Part shown: piece after piece, positions 1 to 9,336 of the stretch | Layout: each line of letters begins with the position of its first letter | Numbering within the stretch: the first letter of the stretch is position 1 | Assembly: GCA_963682175.1 (NCBI GenBank) | Contig: OY821788.1 | Coordinates: 11,178,001-11,242,000 of the forward strand | Reading direction: 5' to 3' | DNA: 64,000 nt | From: Triglochin maritima | Taxonomy: Eukaryota > Streptophyta > Magnoliopsida > Alismatales > Juncaginaceae | The notes under the pieces: generated by a model | Databases searched by the model: none | Seen by the model: only the letters and a program-made list of their open reading frames with translations | What the model was told of the DNA's origin: nothing | Made by a program: the position numbers and the translations under genes

Positions 1-3000
1 GCAAAAGCAAAAACACAGTTCGGGAAGCGAAAAGATGAACATTGTGATAACTGCAAGAAACCAGGACATAGCCGCGACCGGTGTTGGTTCCTCTACCCGC
101 ACCTCCGACCACCCAAGGATGGCACCGGAGAACGAAGGGGGGACGGGAGAGGACGACTAGGCGGCGGACCCGACTCAGGTTTTTCTCTAAACCCTAACCC
201 TAATTTTTCTGATGGGAAGCAAAAATGGTCGCAGATCGGGTCTGCTACCGATAGCCGAGGTTATATATCCGAGACATTCGCGGATTCTCCCACACCCGAC
301 AACCGACCGCCGATAAATGGACGGGTCGACGCACATCCGGGTACACCTGAGTATGCCGCGCACGCCTTCAACCGACCGGATATGCACGCCAATGCAAGAG
401 GAAGCTCTGGGAGCGGGCCGAATTCAGCCCACAAGGAGCTGGGCCTGGTTCTGGCGCACCTCAACAGTCTGCTTAGTAAAAATCAGAGCTCCCAAGGTAT
501 TGGGTCAGGTATAACTCAGTTTTTTGCTCATCAAAGTATTAATCAACCTTGTGCTAATCAAACTTTTACACCTAACTCTTGGATTATAGACACAGGTGCC
601 ACTGATCATATGACCGGTAATACAGATCTTATACGTGATATCCAATATAACCCAGATTTAAATAAATTTGTGACCGTGGCTAATGGTAATCAAATTAGAA
701 TTAGCGGCACGGGACACTCAACATTACTTAATAACACCTCTGAACATGTCCTATATATCCCAGAATTTGCATCTAATCTACTATCTGTAGCAAGGATAAC
801 AAGAAATTTAAATTGTAATGTTATTTTCTCACCTTTTGATGTGATTTTTCAGGACCGAACATCAGGGAAGATGATTGGTAGAGGATTTCTCAAAAATGGC
901 TTGTATGTGCTAGATTCAAATAATAATACGATTGCTAATAATGTGTCACAATTTAACTCCAACTTGTGGCACAAACGCATGGGACACCCATCTATGTTAG
1001 TTTTAAAACAATTATTTCCTGCTTTAAATTTAAATGCTGAAATATGTTGTGAGACATGTCGTCTTGCGAAACAAACCAGGTTACCTTTTCATGCATCCAC
1101 CTCTAAGACAGGAAAGCCACTGGAGATGATACACTCTGACATCTGGGGTCCCGCCCCGGTTGAATCTTACAATGGTTTTAAGTATTTTATTACCTTTATT
1201 GATGATTTCTCTCGCACAACTTGGCTTTATTTGCTTAGATCAAAATCTGATGTTTTTTCTATTTTTTGTGAATATGCTTCCTTGGTAGAAAATTTGTATG
1301 ACACAAAAATAAAAATCCTTAGATCTGATAATGGCGCTGAATACACTAGTAATGTTTTTCAACACTTTCTAAAAGAAAAAGGGATCTTTCATCAAACTAC
1401 TTGTGTTAACACCCCTGAACAAAATGGAATATCTGAAAGAAAAAATAGGCACCTCTTAAATGTCACTAGAGCACTTTTGTTTCAAACTCACGTACCTAAA
1501 GTTTTCTGGTCCGAAGCCATCTTAACTGCCGTTTACCTGATTAATCGTCTGCCCAGCCCCATAATCCAAAACAAACAACCCTTAGAAATTCTGAATGGTA
1601 GGCGAATGACCCTTGATCATCTAAGGATTTTTGGCTGCACCTGCTATGTTCACAAAAACCATTCTGATAAACTCGATTTTCGTTCTGTGAAATCTGTTTT
1701 CCTTGGGTACTCCTTTCAAAAGAAAGGGTACAAATGTTACGATCCTTCTGAAAGTAAACTTTATGTTTCACGAGACGTGTCCTTCTTCGAACATGAACCT
1801 TATTTTTCTACACAATCTAATCCCTCAGGCGAGATATCTCCTCTCCCTATCTTTGATATGTTTGATATCTCTTCTCTTGAGGAAACTCCCATTCCTCAAG
1901 ATGGGGGGGATGAATACACAGGAAATACAGGAGAGCGAAATGACGAACAGGTACAACCACAAGACAGGATTACAACAAGGAGGTCCATGAGACCCACTCG
2001 TGCTCCATCTCATCTCCAAGACTTTGTGACTTACAACGTCACATACCCCATCCAAAATTATATCTCTTACAATGCTATATCTTCATCTCATCATAGTTTT
2101 TTGAATGTTATCGATCAAGTTAGTGAACCTACCTCCTACCATGATGCCCTTAATCATCCTCATTGGGTACAGGCTATGCAGGATGAGGTAGATGCCCTAG
2201 AAAAAAATCAAACCTGGACCCTCGTTCCCATCAAACCCGGAATAAAACCTGTAGGATGTAAATGGGTATATAAGATTAAGTATAATAGTAATGGTTCTAT
2301 TGATCGGTACAAGGCTAGATTAGTCGCTAAAGGATACACTCAAACCTACGGTCTTGACTATCTCGAAACCTTCGCTCCGGTAGCAAAAATGAACACGGTA
2401 AGAGTCCTCCTTTCTATAGCTGTCAACTATGGTTGGAATTTATATCAGATGGATGTTCGAAATGCGTTTCTTCAAGGAACCCTGGAAGAAGAAGTCTACA
2501 TGACTCCCCCTCCAGGATACAACTCAGCACATAATCAGGTTTGCAAACTCCACAAATCCATTTACGGATTAAAACAATCACCCAGGACATGGTATGCAAA
2601 ACTCAGCTTCTCCCTTCTCCAATTTGGTTTTTCTAAATGTTCCGCTGATGCATCTATGTTTACCAAACATCATAACAATATCACCACAATTATTCTTGTT
2701 TACGTAGATGATATTATAATCACAGGAAATAATGACAATGAAATCAACCTCGTAAAATCATATTTAAAATCCAAATTTGACATCAAGGACCTAGGATTTA
2801 TGAAATATTTTTTAGGCATTGAACTTGCATATTCTAAGAAAGGTCTTTTTCTATCTCAACGAAAATATGTCATAGATCTTTTAAAAGAAACTGGTAAAAT
2901 AGGATCCAAACCTGCTAACACCCCCATTGAGACAAATCGAAAGGTAAGTCCCAACGAGGGAGAACCTCTACATAATATAGGACAATTTCAAAGGTTAGTT

Positions 3001-3669
3001 GGGAAACTCATTTACCTCACTGTCACCAGACCCGATATCACTTATGCAGTAAGTGTAATTAGCCAGTTCATGCATGCTCCAAACACACAACACCTTGATA
3101 TAGTGGATAGAATCCTGAGATATCTAAAGAAAACCCCAGGGCAAGGGATATGGATGAAAAGAAACAATTCTAATTCAATAATTGGGTATTCTGATGCAGA
3201 TTGGGCAGGAAGTCATGATCGCAAATCCACTACTGGTTTTTGCACGTTCGTTGGTGGAAATCTAGTCACATGGAGAAGCAAAAAGCAAAATGTTGTTGCA
3301 CGATCTAGTGCAGAGGCAGAATACCGGGCCATGGCATCTACCACCAGTGAATTAGTTTGGCTCAAACAACTCCTCAAGGATATGAAAATTCCGTATCAAA
3401 AACCTATGCAAATGTACTGTGATAATAACGCAGCTCGGCACATTGCCTCTAATCCCGTCTTCCATGAACGAACCAAGCACATAGAAGTCGACTGCCACTT
3501 TATCAGAGAAAAAATCCAAGCAAAAGAAATAGAGGTCCCCTATGTCCAAAGCAAAGATCAGCTCGCTGATATCTTCACCAAGCCTCTGGATCAAAAACAA
3601 TTTCATAACATTCTCGACAAGTTGGGATCCTTCAACCTCTTCCGGACCCAACTTGAGGGGGAGTGTTAA
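1..3669 (+). CDS. Ty1/copia gag-pol polyprotein, 3' part (5' end outside window)
   Basis: The polyprotein supplies capsid, protease, integrase, reverse transcriptase and RNase H of a copia retrotransposon. The frame is open from base 1 to the TAA at 3667-3669. The first ATG of any length (382) is internal, because codons upstream of it continue without a stop into a gag zinc knuckle (CX2CX4HX4C, codons 43-84). Visible in order: aspartic protease DTGATDHMTG (about 586-615); integrase HHCC finger (HKRMGHP ... CCETC); integrase catalytic D (HSDIWGP), D (LRSDNGAEY) and E (NGISERKNR); RT motifs YKARLVAKGY, QMDVRNAFLQG and YVDDIIITG; RNase H SDADWAGSHDRKSTTG, SSAEAEYRAMA and HIEVDCHFIREK. No stop or frameshift was seen over about 1220 codons, so this copy may be recent and competent. 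All catalytic residues I know for the family are present. The exact copia lineage is not assigned. Confidence 0.95.
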   Translation, partial: AKAKTQFGKRKDEHCDNCKKPGHSRDRCWFLYPHLRPPKDGTGERRGDGRGRLGGGPDSGFSLNPNPNFSDGKQKWSQIGSATDSRGYISETFADSPTPDNRPPINGRVDAHPGTPEYAAHAFNRPDMHANARGSSGSGPNSAHKELGLVLAHLNSLLSKNQSSQGIGSGITQFFAHQSINQPCANQTFTPNSWIIDTGATDHMTGNTDLIRDIQYNPDLNKFVTVANGNQIRISGTGHSTLLNNTSEHVLYIPEFASNLLSVARITRNLNCNVIFSPFDVIFQDRTSGKMIGRGFLKNGLYVLDSNNNTIANNVSQFNSNLWHKRMGHPSMLVLKQLFPALNLNAEICCETCRLAKQTRLPFHASTSKTGKPLEMIHSDIWGPAPVESYNGFKYFITFIDDFSRTTWLYLLRSKSDVFSIFCEYASLVENLYDTKIKILRSDNGAEYTSNVFQHFLKEKGIFHQTTCVNTPEQNGISERKNRHLLNVTRALLFQTHVPKVFWSEAILTAVYLINRLPSPIIQNKQPLEILNGRRMTLDHLRIFGCTCYVHKNHSDKLDFRSVKSVFLGYSFQKKGYKCYDPSESKLYVSRDVSFFEHEPYFSTQSNPSGEISPLPIFDMFDISSLEETPIPQDGGDEYTGNTGERNDEQVQPQDRITTRRSMRPTRAPSHLQDFVTYNVTYPIQNYISYNAISSSHHSFLNVIDQVSEPTSYHDALNHPHWVQAMQDEVDALEKNQTWTLVPIKPGIKPVGCKWVYKIKYNSNGSIDRYKARLVAKGYTQTYGLDYLETFAPVAKMNTVRVLLSIAVNYGWNLYQMDVRNAFLQGTLEEEVYMTPPPGYNSAHNQVCKLHKSIYGLKQSPRTWYAKLSFSLLQFGFSKCSADASMFTKHHNNITTIILVYVDDIIITGNNDNEINLVKSYLKSKFDIKDLGFMKYFLGIELAYSKKGLFLSQRKYVIDLLKETGKIGSKPANTPIETNRKVSPNEGEPLHNIGQFQRLVGKLIYLTVTRPDITYAVSVISQFMHAPNTQHLDIVDRILRYLKKTPGQGIWMKRNNSNSIIGYSDADWAGSHDRKSTTGFCTFVGGNLVTWRSKKQNVVARSSAEAEYRAMASTTSELVWLKQLLKDMKIPYQKPMQMYCDNNAARHIASNPVFHERTKHIEVDCHFIREKIQAKEIEVPYVQSKDQLADIFTKPLDQKQFHNILDKLGSFNLFRTQLEGEC
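3653..3663 (+). promoter_or_regulatory. Polypurine tract of the copia element
   Basis: The purine run TTGAGGGGGAG directly abuts the TGTTA start of the 3' LTR, the normal place for plus-strand DNA priming. It overlaps the last codons of gag-pol. Confidence 0.85.
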
Positions 3670-3922
3670 AAGCAACAGCTGGCTCAGCCCAAACGGTCAT
3701 CCTCGCCCACAAGGCAACATATCTCCATCCACATACAAGGCAACACCAATCTCCACGTATCAAGCAATACCACAAGGCAACAATATCTCCATCTCATACA
3801 AGGCAACACCAATCTCCACGAATCAAGCAATATATTTGTAAATATAGGAAACAATTCAAACGGCTATCTCCAGAACATATATATATGTATCGACACTTCT
3901 GTAATACTTTTTTTTTTTAACA
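3664..3922 (+). repeat. 3' LTR of the copia element (259 bp)
   Basis: The LTR begins TGTTA right after the polypurine tract and ends TAACA, a matching inverted terminus. It is short for copia. About half of it is a near-perfect tandem duplication of a roughly 62-bp unit (about 3710-3771 and 3772-3833) built on AAGGCAAC and ATCTCCA motifs. The 5' LTR lies outside the window, so LTR divergence and the TSD cannot be checked. Confidence 0.8.
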
Positions 3923-3953
3923 ATAATAAAAACCAATATTCAAATTGTGAACT

Positions 3954-4745
3954 TCAATAAACCACAAACGGATTCCTCCCGAAATCCGGCGCCGCATCCA
4001 CAGCGTCCTGCACAGATCGGTAGCAAATCCCATCCTTCCCACCGCAAACCCGACCATTCGGTGTGAGATTCTCAGGCATAGCGGCAATGAAACTCCGGGT
4101 AAAAACTCCACCCACCCGGGCCTCCCCCCAGTACCCGTCTCGCTCCGTCTGGGGAGGCCTCCAGGCCTCTACATCGTCTCCGAACCGGCGGTACGCCAAC
4201 AAAATCGACAGCGCATTGCTGGTGATATCGGACAACTCGATCAAATACCGCATTGCGGCGTCAACCTGCTTCGTCCCGTTGACATACTTCAGTCCGGAAA
4301 AACAATCGTACTGGTACTGCAACGCCGCGCTCGTCCACGCCCTCGCGTCGTCGAGGATCGCTCCGCAAACGGCCTCCGACGCCTGGAAGAGGCGTTTAGA
4401 CGAGAACGAGAGAAGCTCAATGCAGTTCTTCGCCGCATTCGTGCGGTTGAGATTCCCTTTAGATGCATCAAGAATCGCCTTCGCAGTCTTCTGGGCGACG
4501 TCGACGTTGGCCGCGGAGGCGGCGAGATTGGAAATAATAAGATCCGACGGAGTCGGGCTTAAGGAAGAGTTACGGTTGAGAGTTGATTCGCAGGTTTGGG
4601 GGAATCGGGTGGCCTTGCAGGCTTGGGCGATGGAGAGGGAGATTGCATTGGGGTCGAATTGGGGACGGTGGGACCCAGACGCGTAGGGGGGGATGGATGA
4701 GAGGGAGTAGAGGAGGAGGAGAGAGAGGGTGAGGATGGAGGCCAT
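3954..4745 (-). CDS. Pectinesterase/pectinesterase inhibitor (PME51-like), N-terminal half, truncated
   Basis: Pectin methylesterases of type I demethylesterify homogalacturonan in the cell wall. An N-terminal inhibitor-like (PMEI) pro-domain keeps them inactive in the secretory path. Seen here: ATG at 4745; a hydrophobic signal peptide (MASILTLSLLLLYSLSS); a PMEI domain with Cys-spaced helices (about residues 30-190; ACKATRFPQTC, KNCIELL, CSGLK-type region); a linker (SWRPP-type AWRPPQTERDGYW); and the first strand of the catalytic domain (VCGGKDG, SVQDAVDAAPD, FVVY). The catalytic region with its Gln and Asp residues is missing. The frame stops at 3954, some 30 bp from the copia LTR. Either the retrotransposon broke the exon, or GTGGTTTAT at the end is a splice donor and the element sits in an intron. 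I favour gene disruption but cannot exclude the intron case. Confidence 0.85.
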   Translation of the reverse strand: MASILTLSLLLLYSLSSIPPYASGSHRPQFDPNAISLSIAQACKATRFPQTCESTLNRNSSLSPTPSDLIISNLAASAANVDVAQKTAKAILDASKGNLNRTNAAKNCIELLSFSSKRLFQASEAVCGAILDDARAWTSAALQYQYDCFSGLKYVNGTKQVDAAMRYLIELSDITSNALSILLAYRRFGDDVEAWRPPQTERDGYWGEARVGGVFTRSFIAAMPENLTPNGRVCGGKDGICYRSVQDAVDAAPDFGRNPFVVY

Positions 4746-5214
4746 CGTGAGGCGGAGGATGAGAGAGAGAGGGAAGGACTGGTGGGTTTGCGGAGGTGCA
4801 TTTCGGGGTAGAGAGAGAATGGGTTTGTCTTTTTTTTGGGTAGGGGTTTGATGAGAGGGGTTGGTGGACCGTCGGCAGATGCTCGTTTCTTCGATTTTAA
4901 GGGATTTGGGCCGGAGTTGGTGTTGGGTTCTTCGATTTTAAGGGAGAAGGACGTGTTTGTTTTTGTCATCTTCGCTTAATTTTATTTCTATATGTTTATT
5001 TATGGATTTCAGGTTTGGTAGATATTTATTATGATTTAGAAGAGGAAATATCTTTGTGTGTTTCCCTATTTGTTATAAATGGATTTGTTGTCCGGAAATT
5101 CCAAATACAAATTATAACTTCTGAGTTGAAACACTAATTGCTCAGGTACACATCAGTATCTATTATTACATTGTCTTCTATATTCGTCGTACACGTCTTA
5201 TACCCACTAAGGGT
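4746..5214. other. Upstream flank of the pectinesterase gene
   Basis: This is presumed 5' UTR and promoter of the minus-strand pectinesterase. It is rich in GA/CT runs near the ATG and AT-rich beyond 4970. No convincing TATA box or other gene was identified. The Mutator-like element begins at its far end. Confidence 0.4.
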
Positions 5215-5274
5215 GTTTTGGATATTAGGAAATTGGGTAAAGTTTCTTGAAAAACATGACAACTAATAATTTTG

Positions 5275-5415
5275 AAATGAAAATTTAACTTTCAATGCCT
5301 AAAGTGACCCAACCTCTGAAAAAAACTCACATTGACATCTTCTGAAAAATATACATATATTTCTACTTCTTCCCAAAATACATCTGCCTAGACCGTGAGA
5401 CCACTAAAATCCTCT

Positions 5416-5449
<34 letters not shown>

Positions 5450-5485
5450 ATGTCTCGATATTTGAAATTGTTTTAGAAATCAATC
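5275..5485 (+). repeat. MULE left terminal inverted repeat (core)
   Basis: Reads outside-in as AAATTTAACTTTCAATGCC ... TGTCTCGATATTTGAAATTG, and pairs with 21536-21727 on the other strand. A (CT)n run sits inside this arm but not the other. Confidence 0.75.
5421..5447 (+). repeat. (TC)n microsatellite
   Basis: About 13 TC units inside the MULE left arm, where the right arm has only a short CTCTCACTC. This suggests slippage expansion after insertion. Confidence 0.9.
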
Positions 5486-5489
5486 AGGA

Positions 5490-6185
5490 TGGATGACGCT
5501 GATACGCCCTCTACACGATGAGCTGGATATGAATCGATAGTGACTCGATAATTTAGTCGACTCACAATGACACGATTACTGAGAAAGTTTTCGACGGTTT
5601 GGTTTCCTTCCCTCTAGACATCACGTCAGTAATTAAGAGCGAAGTGTGAAAACTGCACAACGGCGGTACGATGTGACCTCGATATGATGAAGCAAGAGAG
5701 TCGTCTTTGTTTGGATCAATGAACTCGATATGCACTCGATAGTGGCTCGATGATTATCTCGACCAACAATGACACGATTATCGAGGATGTTTTCTTCGTT
5801 TCACTTACCTTATCACCAAATATCAACTCAGCAATTAAGACGGAAGCGTGAAAACTGTACCAATGTGTGGTTCGAGGTGACGCTACGTTGGGATCGATGA
5901 GCTCGATACGTACTCGATCTAAGCTTGATATGTTACGCGACTATCAATGACACATTTTTAGGGTGTTTTCGACGGTTGGGTTTCCTTCTGTCGAAACAAC
6001 TCGTCAGTTATGAGCAAAGTGTGAAAAACCATACCAGTGAGAGGCTCAATATGCGCGCAATATGATGAAGAAAGAGAGTTCTCTATGTTGGTATCAATGA
6101 GCTCGATATGTACTCAACATGAGCTCGATAAATGAGGATGTTTTTGACGGTCCGGTTACCTTCTCTCCAGATGTCACGTCTGTCA
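5490..6185 (+). repeat. Diverged 180-200-bp tandem repeats inside the MULE
   Basis: Four decayed copies share landmarks in order: CTCGATATG, CAATGACACGATTA (near 5564, 5766 and 5945), GAGGATGTTTTC, TTTCCTTC, ATCACGTCAGT and AGTGTGAAAA. The spacing is about 200, 180 and 175 bp. Many TCGAT/CTCGA units make the block CpG-rich relative to its flanks. Confidence 0.65.
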
Positions 6186-6268
6186 TCAGGATAGTATAAA
6201 ACAAAATTCCCTTCTTTCGACCTTACACGACTACACTTCTCTTGCCAACGTCTTCTTCCAGTCCCAGA

Positions 6269-6428
6269 ATGATGTGCAACGACGACATCGTCGAGGTCTC
6301 ACCCATGGAAGACATACCCAGTTTGTGCGGTTATGCCGTACGACGGGTATGTGTCGGATCCTCAATTAGGCCTGTGCAAGTGACTTGGTGTTGCGGGGCC
6401 CCGCGACACCAGTGATGCACCTTCTACA
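6269..6428 (+). pseudogene. 5' exon material of the MULE-borne gene, cut by element A
   Basis: A plus-strand start (ATGATGTGCAACGACGAC) opens an acidic segment (DDIVEVSPMED). A TTAG at about 6371 could be a splice acceptor for a frame (SDLVLRGPATPVMHLL) that continues exactly across the element A insertion into 19743. Removing the insertion and one copy of the TSD restores that frame, so the break is caused by the retrotransposon. The product is unknown. Confidence 0.5.
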
Positions 6429-7940
6429 TGTTTGATCGTGAGGGTCTACAATACTAATCACTTTTAATCTAATTACCTACTTGTTTAATCAATCAAGATA
6501 TGCACAACGGAATTTAAAATAGACAAGTAAGTAACGCAAACCACAATGGATTCGAGGAGTTTTTACAGAGGTTCGGTCACCGCCTACATCCTCTCTTGCT
6601 AGCTCCGCTCGCGTCTTCACTATCCACTCCCCATTCCGGGCCGGGAGAGAACACCTTTACAAGTCTTCAAGCTCGCGAACAACCCTCGCCGAACTTGGCT
6701 CCTCCTCTCACAATCTGAGAGGATCACTTCGGGCTCTCACCGAAGTCTATACTCGTGTCTTGGGCTTTCACCAAATGAGTGAGAGAAACTCAATCTTCCT
6801 TTGCACAACAAATGAGTGAGACAATACTCTCTAAACTTGAGCACACTTGAGTAGGATTGAATTTATGACTAAAGTGTGGAAGGTTTGAGGCTTGGAGTGT
6901 TTGGATCTTTTCTCTAATGTATTGGACAAATAGTAGTGGGAGAGTTTTGTTAAAATGTGTTTTACAACTCTATTTATAAGAATTACACATAATATAGCCG
7001 TTGGGGATGAATTAGGTAAAGATTGTGTAAGATACACTAAACAGAAATCTACAGGACCCAATTCTGCTTAAAATCGGTCGACCAAAACGGGTATACCGGT
7101 CGACCGGTTGTCAAATTATGGCTATGACTTAAGTGAACGGTCGAATGGGCTCAGGGGATTGGTCGATCGTTCTAGGGTTTGTAGTCTGAGCAAATGGGAT
7201 CGGTCGAACTAGGCAAGAGGTTGGTTTGACCGAATACGTCCATGCACTTCTGGGTTTGGGAAGAATTGAGTTTCGGTTGACCGGGGTCAAAGACACGTTC
7301 GATCGAATTAATCCAGAGTGTTCAGGGTGACCAAAATAAGTTTGATCGGTCGACCGCCAGAAAGGTTTCGGTCGACCGGATGTTTGGTAAGTTTGGGGTT
7401 TTGGGAAATCCGACCGTGGTAGAAAAATGACAAATCAAACGATCATGTGACACGTGTGATCGGTCGAACAAATATGTTGAAATTGTCGACCGGTGTTAAC
7501 ACTTAATCCTATAATAGAATTAACAACCCGATCGGTCGAACGAAGAACTCGTTTTGGTCGACCGATTTGCTTCAAACAGTTCAGGTTAGGTTAAGTGTTT
7601 TCCGGTTCTAGTTTGGGTGATATATTGAAGTCCAAATGTTATGAAATTTTGTGTGTGACTTCTATAAGGAACCTAGTATGTGTTTAAGTTGATTTTAGCT
7701 CAAGTATGCTCAATTTACACAAGTTCCGAAGACTCAAAGAAAATACAAAATACATGTCTTCAATTACACTTGATTACATGTCTTGACTTGATTTCATTTT
7801 TTCCTTAAGTCTTGATCACCTGTAGAGGTTAGCACAAAGCAATATATATGCAATGTAACATGTGTGCTACTCTACACGATCACATTTAAGATTAGGTTGA
7901 TTAAATCATCAAAACATAGATTAAGGCCAAAACGCCAACA
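6429..7940 (-). repeat. 3' LTR of element A
   Basis: The LTR reads TGTTGGCGTTTTGGCC ... on the minus strand and ends ... GATCAAACA at 6429. It is homologous along its length to both LTRs of element B. The U3 (7075-7570) carries a cluster of CGGTCGACCG palindromes; the R/U5 half (6540-6800) has a region with the GGTTCGGTCACC and CCGGGCCGGGAG signatures. Confidence 0.85.
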
Positions 7941-7954
7941 ATCTCCCCTTTTTT
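7941..7954 (-). promoter_or_regulatory. Polypurine tract of element A
   Basis: On the minus strand AAAAAAGGGGAGAT abuts the LTR start TGTTGG. The same tract stands at the same place in element B. Confidence 0.8.
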
Positions 7955-8597
7955 GATGATGGCAACCTATATCTTAACTATATCTTAATACATGGAATTT
8001 TTATATGTAAACTATGCATATTAATGCTCCCCCTTATGGATGTGCATAGATTTTGTTCATTTAGTAATCAAATTCCAAGTTACCCCCTTAATTATCTTTC
8101 CCCTTTTGACATCCATCAAAAAATGATATTTATCAAGAAAAAATATACGATATAAGTTCAATGTGGATGTCTTGTAATGAAGTCGCTCCCCCTAAATTTT
8201 GCACTTCATTACTCTAAGAAAATGATATTCAATAAGCTCCCCCTATCAATATGAATATGATTTTTTAATAAAGTTGAATTCTATTTCTCCCCTATTAACA
8301 TCAAGTAATTATTTCAATATAGCATGTGATGTTTTTATTTACCCATTTTTAACATCCATTTACAAAATGTTTGACTCTAAAACATTGGATGTGATTCAAA
8401 CATTTAAGATTTGCAATGAATGGGTATATGATATGTCAATTAAGCATACAATCTCTAGATTAGAACCAATTTATTCAAAAATTTAGAGGATAAGAAATTA
8501 TACCACTTGAAGCTTGAATTGGTTCCAATCTCATTTGGTGATGCAACCGGCTTTGAATTTGACTCTTGAGCTTACCAGGTCACCACCAATTTTCTCC
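7955..8597 (-). other. Non-coding 3' segment of element A
   Basis: AT-rich, with repeated GCTCCCCCT and GGATGTC motifs. It is co-linear with 25806-26420 of element B, so it is a conserved part of the family and not random flank. No open frame is conserved. It occupies the place where pol should end. Confidence 0.6.
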
Positions 8598-9335
8598 TCA
8601 AGTACCTACAAGTGTAGATTTTGGTACCCGTTTTTGTTTGGGTCCATTCAATTTAGCTTTTGGTACCCATACCCAAGTGGATTTAGGTACCCAAACACTT
8701 GAGGTTCTTTTCATGGCAATGTGATGCTTTCCATTTATACAATCTTGAACAAGATGGTTTTTAACATAAAACACATTATACCCTAAACCATGCTTGTCTA
8801 AAGATTGTCGTTGATTACTTAAAAGCATATCAAGAATTTTCTTGCCATTTGTGAACTTATGCAAATCATTAATCAATGTTTTATTAGATGCATTTAGTTC
8901 ACTATTTTTAAGCACAAGAGATTCTTCATTCATGCATTTTAGATTTTGAATCAAAGAAGTGTGCTTTTCATTCATTTGATGCATGTGAATCTCTAATTCG
9001 ACACATTTGTCTGTCATGCAATTTAAGTCATTCAATAATATCTTGCTTTCAAGATAAGATACATCAATTTTCTCAAGCAAGTGATTCTTTTCATTTTCAA
9101 GCATATGACTATCAATAACATGAGATGAGTTGGGTTTATTTTTCAATTTCTCATTCCCATCTCTTAAGCATGCATTCTCCAAAGTGATTTTGTTAAGTTT
9201 AGCAAGCAAATCATTTTTCTCATCCAAGATGGATTCATTCAAACATTGTAGATCATTTGCTTGCTTATTTGCTAGTTGATTCTTTTCACAAACCACTTTG
9301 TATCTAGCAACTAAATCATGAATGATACACTCTTG
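8598..9335 (-). pseudogene. Gag C-terminal coiled-coil region of element A
   Basis: The minus-strand frame encodes a long Asn/Lys/Glu/Leu-rich coiled coil (HDLVARYKVVCEKNQ ... FTNGKKILDMLLSNQRQSLD, KHGLGYN), then repeated WVPK motifs (SVWVPKSTW, WVPKAKLNGPK) typical of the Sirevirus gag-to-pol junction as I recall it. The frame ends there; protease, integrase, RT and RNase H are absent. The 5' end is replaced at about 9336 by a copia pol fragment in opposite orientation, so the first 30 codons of the long open frame are an artefact of the junction. Confidence 0.7.
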
Positions 9336-9336
9336 T

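Larger units (their letters stand above)
1..3922 (+). mobile_element. Ty1/copia LTR retrotransposon (3' 3.9 kb)
   Basis: The element comprises an open gag-pol frame, a polypurine tract and a 3' LTR in correct order. Its 3' end lies about 30 bp from the point where the pectinesterase frame breaks, so it probably inserted in that gene. The matching 5' LTR and the rest of the gene are expected upstream of the window. Confidence 0.9.

Noticed and set aside
190..203. Telomere-like AACCCTAACCCTAA
   Set aside because: Only two units, and in frame inside gag-pol coding. It is coincidence or a codon run, not an interstitial telomere.
4063..4686. 207-codon open frame on plus opposite the pectinesterase
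   Set aside because: It is an antisense shadow of the PMEI coding region, with no family resemblance.
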